From positions 1-12,957 of the forward strand of contig CAKTOB010000042.1 of NCBI GenBank assembly GCA_934589525.1: DNA of 12,957 nt, given 5' to 3'. This stretch comes from an uncultured Oscillospiraceae bacterium. Lineage in GTDB: Bacteria > Bacillota > Clostridia > Oscillospirales > Oscillospiraceae. The position numbers were made by a program, and so were the translations under genes. The notes below the pieces were generated by a model that was not told the origin of the DNA, did no database searches, and saw only the letters and a list, made by a program, of their open reading frames with translations. Positions 1 to 5,777 of the stretch are shown here, piece by piece. The stretch's first letter is position 1. Each line of letters starts with the position of its first letter.

Positions 1-75
1 AACACAGAAGTTAAGCTCGTCTGCGCCGACAATACTTGCAGGGTGACTTGCCGGGAAGATAGGTAATGCCAACAC
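1..75 (+). rRNA. rrf: 5S ribosomal RNA, 3' part (cut by window start)
   Basis: The sequence opens inside the conserved 5S core (AACACAGAAGTTAAGCTCGT, then a CTGCGCCGA stretch). It ends in the closing helix strand GCCAACAC typical of Firmicutes 5S. The 5' part lies outside the window. tRNA-Asn follows after about 6 nt, so this is the distal end of an rRNA operon. The exact 3' end (73-75) is estimated. Confidence 0.93.
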
Positions 76-81
76 AAAGAT

Positions 82-157
82 TCCCCCTTAGCTCAGTCGG
101 TAGAGCGACGGACTGTTAATCCGTGTGTCGTTGGTTCGAGTCCAACAGGGGGAGCCA
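82..157 (+). tRNA. tRNA-Asn (anticodon GTT), CCA encoded
   Basis: This is a full cloverleaf. Acceptor strand TCCCCCT pairs with AGGGGGA, followed by G and an encoded CCA. The D-arm holds AGCTCAGTCGGTAGAGC. The anticodon stem ACGGA/TCCGT encloses loop CTGTTAA, placing GTT at 115-117. The T-loop is GGTTCGAGTCC. It is probably co-transcribed with the 5S just upstream. Its 3' tail (135-153) recurs twice downstream, in inverted and in direct orientation, so this tRNA end may have been a target for integrating DNA. Confidence 0.98.
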
Positions 158-190
158 AGAGGGTTGAGAATGTCTCAACCCTCTGTTTTT
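158..190 (+). terminator. Rho-independent terminator of the 5S-tRNA-Asn unit
   Basis: A perfect 12-bp stem (158-169 with 173-184, AGAGGGTTGAGA and its complement) closes a 3-nt loop and is followed by GTTTTT. It begins one base after the tRNA CCA. Confidence 0.95.
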
Positions 191-220
191 ATTACCTGTA
201 AATTTGGTAATCTGTATTTA

Positions 221-237
221 CCCCTGTTGGACTCGAA
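221..237 (-). repeat. Inverted 17-nt copy of the tRNA-Asn 3' end
   Basis: CCCCTGTTGGACTCGAA is the exact reverse complement of tRNA-Asn positions 135-151 (T-loop through the acceptor 3' strand). A 17-nt exact match this close is not expected by chance. It may be a remnant of an integration (att) site or part of an intergenic repeat. Between this copy and the direct copy near 301-331, GGCGG and CCGCC segments could pair, so 221-325 may fold as one imperfect hairpin. Confidence 0.7.
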
Positions 238-299
238 AGGCGGCTCTTAGCAACACTCCGGTGGAGCGATGGAACCGCCGTTGGCTTTGCCGCAGCAGA

Positions 300-331
300 G
301 CGAGTCCATTTTTACCATACAGGGGGAGTCA
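300..331 (+). repeat. Degenerate direct copy of the tRNA-Asn 3' end (att-like)
   Basis: GCGAGTCCA at 300-308 and ACAGGGGGAGTCA at 319-331 match consecutive parts of the tRNA-Asn tail (CGAGTCCA-ACAGGGGGAGCCA), with about 10 extra bases between them and one change (GTCA for GCCA). A tRNA-less copy of a tRNA 3' end followed by its own terminator is what an attR-like junction leaves behind. No integrase gene is visible in the window, so this reading is tentative. Confidence 0.5.
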
Positions 332-341
332 AAGAAATATC

Positions 342-369
342 CGGTATTCGTTCTGAGTACCGTTTTTTT
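342..369 (+). terminator. Rho-independent terminator with no gene directly upstream
   Basis: An 8-bp stem (342-349 CGGTATTC with 355-362 GAGTACCG, one G-T pair) has a 5-nt loop and is followed by seven T residues (363-369). It lies about 10 nt after the att-like tRNA tail. It may be an older terminator of the tRNA unit, displaced by an insertion into the tRNA end. Confidence 0.75.
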
Positions 370-411
370 GCTCCTTTGTGTATTCTAAAATGGAACTGTT
401 TGTTATGGGGA

Positions 412-452
412 TCAATTTTAGGTATACGCTCGATTACTCCTACCTAAATTGA
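412..452. repeat. Inverted repeat, unassigned
   Basis: TCAATTTTAGGTA (412-424) and TACCTAAATTGA (441-452) are complementary over 12 bp with one extra T, around a 16-nt loop. No T-tract follows, so it is not an intrinsic terminator. It could be an operator or a repeat remnant. Confidence 0.4.
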
Positions 453-496
453 GCGCTTCGTGGTTTGGGAAGCAATGGTTTAAAAAGTGGTCCAAT

Positions 497-848
497 CAGT
501 GAAACCGTAGGGAACGGCCTGTGTGCCGTTCCGTTCCGTAACGAATAGAACCTGTGTGGATGAATGGAACCACTCCGCTCGGAATGACATGTTGTTGGGT
601 GGTTTTGTTTTATCCACACAGGCTCTATTCGGAACGTAGCGGGCGGGCATAATAGCCGCCCCTATATGTGCAACACCTTTGCGCCTATTGTTCCCGTAAT
701 GTTTTACGCTGCCCCGCGGGAGCCTCATCAGTCTCGCCCACGGGGGAAGCTTTTGTACCGCGTTGGGTGGTACACCGTTTAAGTCTTACGCTGTGATAAC
801 CGAAGTGTTCACGGAACGGCACACAGGCCGTTCCCTACGGTTTTGCTG
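497..848. repeat. Nested inverted-repeat element, MITE-like, about 350 bp
   Basis: The ends are a 31-bp perfect inverted repeat (502-532 and 813-843). It extends outward to CAG/CTG at 497-499 and 846-848 with two mismatches. Each end is itself a hairpin: GGAACGGC (511-518) pairs with GCCGTTCC (525-532). Inside lies a second inverted repeat of 20 bp with one mismatch (542-561 and 612-631, containing CCTGTGTGGAT). GGGCGG (641-646) pairs with CCGCCC (656-661), around ATAAT. No credible reading frame or transposase is present; short frames across it follow the repeats. I see no clear target-site duplication. It could be a non-autonomous mobile element or a composite of the GC-rich palindromes common in Oscillospiraceae intergenic DNA. 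Confidence 0.7.
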
Positions 849-997
849 GGGGGCGTCCAGGTATGATTTTGGTGGGGTGGACCCATGGCGCTGAAATCCG
901 CTGGGACAGTAATTTAAAATACTGAAAGTAGAGTGTATGGATTCAATCGGGCGGTGATTTTTGTTAGGTACAGTAATTATCATTTTGTGCCGAACCA

Positions 998-1026
998 TTG
1001 CTATTGGAGGGAATATGTTGTAAAAT
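998..1026 (+). promoter_or_regulatory. Candidate promoter of the lipoprotein/ABC operon
   Basis: TTGCTA (998-1003) and TAAAAT (1021-1026) are separated by 17 bp. They match the -35 and -10 consensus at four and five positions of six. Transcription would begin near 1033, leaving a leader of about 67 nt. Between the repeat element (ends 848) and this site I see no gene. The assignment is by position and motif only. Confidence 0.45.
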
Positions 1027-1099
1027 AGCGGTATATGTAGTTGAACGATTCTTTTATGTGGGTGAAATCCATCCTCGCATTTTTTACAAGGAGGACCAA

Positions 1100-2233
1100 A
1101 TGATGAAGCCATTTTGCCGTACGATTGTTTTTACCTTCCTGATATTTATGCTTGTCTCTTGCAAGACTTCTGCTGTGCTCCGCCCTGATGGAGATGAAAT
1201 ACAAGATGTTGGTGCGTCAGCGCAAGAGCGGGATGGAACACTGACAAAAAAGCACTCTGACAGTGTTGAGGAAACAAATTTAAAAACAATTGCGGAGTCA
1301 CGGGGGAAAAGGATTCAGTTATGTATACCTTATAATGAAAAAAATATTGTAATTGATGGCGATGTATCTGTGCCTGATGTACAGCACATTGGCTGTTATG
1401 AGTATTCTGTGTCTTCCATTAGCGAATCTCAACGAGAAAACTTGTTTAAAGCAGCCTTTGACACGAATCAATATCAATTTGAACATAATACATACATGAA
1501 CAATGATTTCTGGGAAATAAAGCGTATTGACGATGGAGAAGACTACTATACATTTAATGTACAGTATGACCACTCCGGCCCTGGAATTTCAGATGAGGAG
1601 ATTTTTAATTTATTAAACAGAAATGCAAATCTGGATGATTTGGAAACCAATCAGCTTCAATCATTAGAGGCATCTTCACTATACCCTGCAACGGAAAGCA
1701 TTCTGGATCGTTGCCAAAGGATGGTTTCGTCGATCGCTCCGGATGAGAACTATGGAGTCGATTATATACGTCCCTTTGGAGTTGACGGGGTTTCCCCTTT
1801 TTTATGGGTCATTTATTCACGTTCTATAGACGGTGTTCCTGTTACAGCATACCGTGATTTGAAATTTTATGCAGACGAAAACGGTGTAGAATACTTTGGA
1901 GGGGCCTTGTATAAAATCGGAGAATCCATTTTGGAAGAGCCGATCCTCTCTGTTGATGAGGCCGTAGAAGCGTTTGCGAAACAGGTCCCCATTTTCTTTG
2001 ATGAGCAAAAGCTTGGTATTGCCGGTTATTTTGATTCTCAGATCGCTGTTTCGAAAATCACACTGGAGTACCTTGTTATCAAAGACCTTGACGATGGGCC
2101 TAAAATTATCCCCATTTGGCGTTTTCAACTTGGTTCTGATGAGGCCAGCCGAAATCTGTTGCGTGACCGGGTATTGGCTGTTGATGCTATTCAAGGGAAT
2201 CTGATTGCGGAAAGAAGAAGGGATACGTTTTGA
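1100..2233 (+). CDS. Predicted lipoprotein, partner of the ABC transporter
   Basis: This 377-residue protein has an N-terminal lipoprotein signal: a hydrophobic stretch (IVFTFLIFMLVSC) with the lipobox LVSC about 20 residues from the start. It should be anchored on the outer face of the membrane. I chose ATG 1100 because AAGGAGG (1088-1094) lies 5 nt upstream; ATG 1103 is equally possible. The frame stays open back to 998, but that would bury the signal peptide behind 34 residues. The rest is soluble, acidic and rich in Asp, Glu, Tyr and Ser, with no motif I recognise. It resembles the large uncharacterised lipoproteins found with ABC-2 exporters in Clostridia; DUF6034 is one possible family, unverified. 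Its stop overlaps the next start. It may sense or hand over the substrate; that role is inferred from context. Confidence 0.8.
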   Translation: MMKPFCRTIVFTFLIFMLVSCKTSAVLRPDGDEIQDVGASAQERDGTLTKKHSDSVEETNLKTIAESRGKRIQLCIPYNEKNIVIDGDVSVPDVQHIGCYEYSVSSISESQRENLFKAAFDTNQYQFEHNTYMNNDFWEIKRIDDGEDYYTFNVQYDHSGPGISDEEIFNLLNRNANLDDLETNQLQSLEASSLYPATESILDRCQRMVSSIAPDENYGVDYIRPFGVDGVSPFLWVIYSRSIDGVPVTAYRDLKFYADENGVEYFGGALYKIGESILEEPILSVDEAVEAFAKQVPIFFDEQKLGIAGYFDSQIAVSKITLEYLVIKDLDDGPKIIPIWRFQLGSDEASRNLLRDRVLAVDAIQGNLIAERRRDTF

Positions 2234-3045
2234 GAAGAGCATTATTGATCCGATTGAAGTCCTGTATGTTCTCTATTGAAATGCTTTTTTGCATTATTGC
2301 GGGCCTTGTATTCTTAATGTGGTTTTTCACCATGAGTACAATAAGCTATATAAGAAATTTTGGAGCCCTTTCGTTAACGGATGCAGGAGGGAATTATCTC
2401 CATAATATTTACTTTATGCACGCCCAAGGCGGATTTGATTTATTTGCTCCTATTTTGGCGGCCCTTCCGGCATCCACGATCTTTTGCGATGAATACTCCA
2501 CCGGTTTTCTTAGATGCGTTCTGATTCGTGAAAACAGAAACAGATATATTCGTGACACTTGGCTGTGTTCGACAATCACAGGGGGAATTGCTGTAACGTT
2601 TCCGATTTTGATTTCCAGCATGTTCTTTGTTTTTATTGGTACACCCAATACGCCTGAAAGTGTTTTGCCCGGATCATCTACCTTTTTGGATCAATCGATT
2701 TTGAGCCGGGTTCAGTTCATATGGGGCGGCGGCTTTGTTGTGGTACTTCTTGTAATACTGGCCTTCTTGTTCGGTGCAACGTGGTCCAATATGGGTTTGT
2801 GCGTCTCGACGGTTGTTCCAAATCGCTATGTGGCCCTTGCCTCGCCGTTTGCGATCTATTTTGCTGCCCATATTCTTTGCTTCAGAGTGGAGCGGTTTAT
2901 GGCGTTCAGTCCGGTGAACGTGCTCATGCCCGTAGGTTCTTTTTTGCCCAATATTGTTTTCCCATTTGCTTACCAGTTTACCCTATTGCTTGCGTCAGCT
3001 GTATTATTCCGGCAGGGTGCGATCAGGAGGGTGCGTGATGTTTAA
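2230..3045 (+). CDS. ABC-2-type transporter permease, first of two
   Basis: This 271-residue integral membrane protein has about six hydrophobic spans (near residues 15-37, 68-86, 113-136, 163-186, 198-217 and 243-260). After the second span comes the segment DEYSTGFLRCVLIRENRNRY. It matches the cytosolic loop common in ABC-2 permeases: an acidic residue, a Gly, then a basic Arg/Tyr stretch. The start is TTG 2230, which overlaps the lipoprotein stop TGA (2231-2233). A purine-rich AGAAGG lies about 8 nt before it, so translation is probably coupled. The substrate is unknown. Partnership with the following permease and the ATPase is inferred from order and overlap. Confidence 0.85.
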   Translation: MRRALLIRLKSCMFSIEMLFCIIAGLVFLMWFFTMSTISYIRNFGALSLTDAGGNYLHNIYFMHAQGGFDLFAPILAALPASTIFCDEYSTGFLRCVLIRENRNRYIRDTWLCSTITGGIAVTFPILISSMFFVFIGTPNTPESVLPGSSTFLDQSILSRVQFIWGGGFVVVLLVILAFLFGATWSNMGLCVSTVVPNRYVALASPFAIYFAAHILCFRVERFMAFSPVNVLMPVGSFLPNIVFPFAYQFTLLLASAVLFRQGAIRRVRDV

Positions 3046-3895
3046 AATCTGCATGGCCCAGCTGCATCGTACGTTCAGATGTCCCCGATTTTATATTGCG
3101 GCAGTCGTTGGCTGTATCATGCAAATCATCAGCATATTGCCATTGGCAAGGTTTGCAAAAAGCGTAGGCGCCCCTCTTTGTGTATTTGAGGGGTTTGTCT
3201 ATTTGAACTGCGATACGTTCATTTTCTCCGCAACAGTTCTGGCGGCCGTCATCATGATATCGGATATTCCATTTTCTTCCGGCAATGAGATTTTTCCATT
3301 GCTTCGCATATCCAGACGTGAATGGCTATTTGGGAAATGCCTCTATATTTTGATCGTTTGTTTCATTTTCTATGGTATTGTTTTCTCAAGCGGTGTGCTC
3401 TGCGTTTTGGATCAAGTCTATGTCAAAAATCAGTGGAGCAAGCCGTTTCAGATGCTGTCAAGGGATGTTGGCGGAATACTTTGTGAACGCTATGGACTGC
3501 ACATGCCCTATATTGATATGGGGTCGTTTACACCGGCTTGGGCATTTGTGAACTGTATGGGCCTTAGTGTAGCATATGTTTTTTCCCTAAGCCTGGTTAT
3601 TTTTGCATGTAATATGATGTTCAAAAAGGGGATCAGTTTCTTCCTCGGATTTTTATTCCATGTGGCTAATTATATGTTTACGGCGATTATGCCCGGAACG
3701 CTTTATAAAAAGCTTGCGTTTCTGGCAAACAGTCAACTGATCTATCATCATATCCGGGGCGGCCCAACAGAGGGAACTTACCCTTCGCTCGGAATATCCT
3801 GGCTAATGTATATCGTGTTCATTACCGTATTGCTGCTATTGTTAGGGCAATTGGTGAAGCGCTATGATTTCAAAATGAGCATAGAGAAAAAATGA
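3038..3895 (+). CDS. ABC-2-type transporter permease, second of two
   Basis: This 285-residue membrane protein has about six hydrophobic segments (near 18-36, 60-78, 101-121, 170-192, 198-217 and 252-272). Its loop DIPFSSGNEIFPLLRISRRE lies in the same place as the acidic/basic loop of the preceding permease, so the two look like divergent halves of a heterodimeric channel. ATG 3038 is preferred because AGGAGG (3025-3030) is 7 nt upstream; in-frame GTG 3035 is an alternative. The frame extends back to 2954, but that lies well inside the upstream gene and lacks a ribosome site. It overlaps the first permease by 8 nt. The export substrate is unknown. Confidence 0.85.
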   Translation: MFKICMAQLHRTFRCPRFYIAAVVGCIMQIISILPLARFAKSVGAPLCVFEGFVYLNCDTFIFSATVLAAVIMISDIPFSSGNEIFPLLRISRREWLFGKCLYILIVCFIFYGIVFSSGVLCVLDQVYVKNQWSKPFQMLSRDVGGILCERYGLHMPYIDMGSFTPAWAFVNCMGLSVAYVFSLSLVIFACNMMFKKGISFFLGFLFHVANYMFTAIMPGTLYKKLAFLANSQLIYHHIRGGPTEGTYPSLGISWLMYIVFITVLLLLLGQLVKRYDFKMSIEKK

Positions 3896-3919
3896 TGACC
3901 AAAATATGGGGGCGTCTTT

Positions 3920-4582
3920 ATGAGTGCGTATGTGTGCGCTGAAGGAATATCAAAGTCTTTTGGAAAACAGGCGATATTGGATCATATTTCTATAGATTTT
4001 GAAAAAGGAAAAGTATATGGAATTACCGGGAGAAATGGATCTGGAAAAACCGTGTTTTTGAAAATACTATGTGGCCTGCTGCCGCCAAATCAAGGCACGG
4101 TCAGAGTAAACGGAAAGACGATTGGAAAGGATATTGATTTTCCTGAAAGCGTTGGTGCAATCATTGAATCGCCGGGATTTTTGCCATATTGGAGCGGGTA
4201 TAAGAATTTATCCTATCTGGCTTCGCTGCGTAACAGGATAGGCGCCGCGGAAATATCCGATGCCATGAAATTGGTTGGGTTAGACCCAAAGGACAAGAAA
4301 CCCGTTGGAAAGTATTCTTTGGGTATGAAGCAGCGTTTGGGTATCGCCCAGGCCATTATGGAGAACCCGCAGCTGCTGATTCTGGACGAGCCCATGAACG
4401 GCCTGGATGCTGATGCTGTAAGCCATATGAGGATCCTGCTAAAGGATATGCGAAATAGTGGAAAAACGATTATTATGGCAAGCCACATGCAGGAAGATTT
4501 GGCTGTGCTATGCGATGAATTGTATGAATTAAATGAAGGCTGCTTACATCTTAAAACACTTAAAACACTTCACGACTGTTGA
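3920..4582 (+). CDS. ABC transporter ATP-binding protein (BcrA/LanF-like)
   Basis: This 220-residue nucleotide-binding domain powers the two permeases above. Walker A is GRNGSGKT (37-44), the signature is LGMKQ (134-138, in place of LSGGQ), Walker B is LLILDE (152-157), the D-loop is GLDAD (161-165) and the switch is H189. The usual Q-loop Gln is Glu83 in IIESPGF. This E-loop is known from lantibiotic-immunity (LanF) and bacitracin-type (BcrA) ATPases and suggests export of a peptide or a membrane-active compound. The protein stops soon after the core, so it lacks the roughly 80-residue C-terminal extension of many BcrA relatives. Its tail contains a short AAAACACTT direct repeat. The start ATG 3920 has a G-rich ribosome site (3908-3912). 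Confidence 0.93.
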   Translation: MSAYVCAEGISKSFGKQAILDHISIDFEKGKVYGITGRNGSGKTVFLKILCGLLPPNQGTVRVNGKTIGKDIDFPESVGAIIESPGFLPYWSGYKNLSYLASLRNRIGAAEISDAMKLVGLDPKDKKPVGKYSLGMKQRLGIAQAIMENPQLLILDEPMNGLDADAVSHMRILLKDMRNSGKTIIMASHMQEDLAVLCDELYELNEGCLHLKTLKTLHDC

Positions 4583-4606
4583 GTAATTCTTCCCCAAAAG
4601 CAGAAA

Positions 4607-4645
4607 AAGAAGCCCCCCGGTGTTTTTATGCATCGGGGGCTTCTT
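4607..4645. terminator. Terminator hairpin after the ABC operon
   Basis: An 11-bp stem AAGAAGCCCCC (4607-4617) pairs with GGGGGCTTCTT (4635-4645) around a loop of about 17 nt, starting 24 nt after the ATPase stop. The downstream side has only the short CTTCTT, whereas an A-tract (AAAAAG) precedes the stem. It would therefore act as a canonical intrinsic terminator better on the minus strand. Position still makes it the likely end of the ABC operon. Confidence 0.65.
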
Positions 4646-4845
4646 GCTGTATAGCAAGGCCATGAAAAAACGAAGTGGGAGTGACTGATTTTCAGCCAGA
4701 AAAAGAATTCTATTGCAATCTGACTTCCTTTGTGGCCGCCTCCATTACGCAATGAATTCACCGCTTTTAGGACGCTTCTCGTAACTATTGACAAAATCAC
4801 CAATTGTTGACCCTGGAATTTGTATGCAATTTGCTGAAGTTGGCG

Positions 4846-4874
4846 TTGAAAAAAATGGAAAAATATAGTATCAT
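4846..4874 (+). promoter_or_regulatory. Promoter of the dehydratase/enoate reductase operon
   Basis: TTGAAA (4846-4851) and TATCAT (4869-4874) are separated by exactly 17 bp, with A-rich sequence between. A start near 4881 would leave a leader of about 35 nt before the CooC-like gene. The gap from 4646 to 4845 shows no gene. It holds two further TTGAC motifs (4788, 4807) without matching -10 boxes; they could be weak promoters or regulator contacts. Confidence 0.65.
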
Positions 4875-4914
4875 ATTGATAAAAAGAGAGCGAAAGGAGG
4901 AAAGAAGCGTTTCT

Positions 4915-5685
4915 ATGAGCAAAGCGATCATCACTGTCGCGGGAAAGGGTGGCGTTGGCAAGACATCCATTTCTGCGGCAATTGTTCGTCAATTGGTAAA
5001 ATCCCACCCGGAGGACCGGATCCTGGCCATTGACGCGGACCCTGCCGTGGGGTTGGCCACGGCTCTGGGGGTGGAGGTGGGGACCACCGTGGATGATATT
5101 CGGAAGGCCATCACCCAGGCCGGGCAGGAGGAGCGGGACAAGCGCCGGGCCAAGGCTATGCTTGGGGAGGTGAAGTTCCGGCTGTTTGATGCCATGGTGG
5201 AGACCAACGGATTTGCCTTTATTGCCGTAGGCCGCCCGGAGGCTGCGGGCTGCTACTGCGGGATCAACGCCTACCTCAAAGAGGTCATCAGCATGATGAG
5301 TGAGGAGTTTGATTATGTGGTCATCGACGGGGAAGCCGGCATTGAGCAGGTCAACCGCCGGGTCATGGAAAAGGTGAGCCATATGCTCCTGGTCAGCGAC
5401 CCCAGCAAAAAGGGCACCACGGTGATCAAAACCATCAAAAAGGTGGCCGATGAGCTGGTGATGTATGAAAAAATCGGGGTCATCATCAACCGGCTGGGGG
5501 ACGAGAGCCAGAAGCAGTATATTGATACGGGAGACTTGCCGATCCTTGCCTACATCCCGGAGGACAAGGCCCTTCAAATGGCGGATGTTAAGGGCGAAAG
5601 CGTTCTGAATCTGCCGGAGGATTCCTATTTGGTGGGCGGTGTCCAACAGGCGTTGGAACAGATCGGTATTCTAGGGAAACTCTGA
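4915..5685 (+). CDS. CooC-type ATPase (metallochaperone/maturation family)
   Basis: This 256-residue SIMIBI-class P-loop ATPase has the deviant Walker A GKGGVGKT (10-17, signature Lys11 and Lys16), DADP at 40-43, a CYC motif (Cys113, Cys115) inside GRPEAAGCYCGINAY, and DGEAGIEQ at 138-145. In CooC of CO dehydrogenase systems the paired Cys-x-Cys binds metal at the dimer interface, and ATP drives nickel insertion. Classical CooC has AGIEHLGRG; here it reads AGIEQVNRR, so this is a distinct subgroup. ATG 4915 is taken as the start because the fold begins there; AAAGGAGG (4893-4900) is rather far away, 14 nt. The gene leads the operon. It probably matures a metal centre in one of the downstream enzymes; which one is not shown. 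Confidence 0.85.
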   Translation: MSKAIITVAGKGGVGKTSISAAIVRQLVKSHPEDRILAIDADPAVGLATALGVEVGTTVDDIRKAITQAGQEERDKRRAKAMLGEVKFRLFDAMVETNGFAFIAVGRPEAAGCYCGINAYLKEVISMMSEEFDYVVIDGEAGIEQVNRRVMEKVSHMLLVSDPSKKGTTVIKTIKKVADELVMYEKIGVIINRLGDESQKQYIDTGDLPILAYIPEDKALQMADVKGESVLNLPEDSYLVGGVQQALEQIGILGKL

Positions 5686-5747
5686 ATAAATCGTCTGCGG
5701 CTGAGCGGCGAATCTTTCGCTGCCGGCTCTTGCCGATTTAATCAGAG
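5680..5747. repeat. Long hairpin spanning the cooC-like stop codon
   Basis: CTCTGAATAAATCG (5680-5693) pairs with CGATTTAATCAGAG (5734-5747), 13 of 14 positions. An inner stem GCGGCGAA (5705-5712) pairs with TTCGCTGC (5716-5723) around a TCT loop. The outer arm includes the TGA stop of the CooC-like gene, and the hairpin ends about 17 nt before the next ribosome site. No T-tract follows, so it is probably not a terminator. It may be a palindromic repeat or an mRNA processing/stability structure that sets different levels of the chaperone and the dehydratase. Confidence 0.7.
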
Positions 5748-5777
5748 CTTCCCCATGATTTTGAAAGAGGTGAAACG

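Noticed and set aside
412..452. Inverted repeat as a terminator or riboswitch
   Set aside because: There is no T-tract after the stem, and I cannot match it to a known riboswitch core. It is kept only as an unassigned repeat.
190..1000. CRISPR array or regular tandem repeats in the gene-free stretch
   Set aside because: The repeats are inverted or one-off tRNA-tail copies. No evenly spaced direct repeats are present, and no cas genes occur in the window.
998..1099. Upstream start (ATG 998) for the lipoprotein
   Set aside because: It would bury the signal peptide 34 residues inside and it overlaps the probable promoter. ATG 1100 has an ideal AAGGAGG.
480..1112. Two short minus-strand frames (480-728 and 786-1112)
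   Set aside because: They run through the inverted-repeat element and its flank. Their translations reflect the repeats, and neither has a convincing ribosome site or domain.
4788..4812. TTGACA (4788) and TTGACC (4807) as the main promoter of the dehydratase operon
   Set aside because: Neither has a recognisable -10 box 16-18 bp downstream. The TTGAAA/TATCAT pair at 4846-4874 fits much better.
4570..5646. 358-codon minus-strand frame opposite the CooC-like gene
   Set aside because: It is the antisense shadow of a gene with intact P-loop and CxC motifs, and no family pattern is visible in it.
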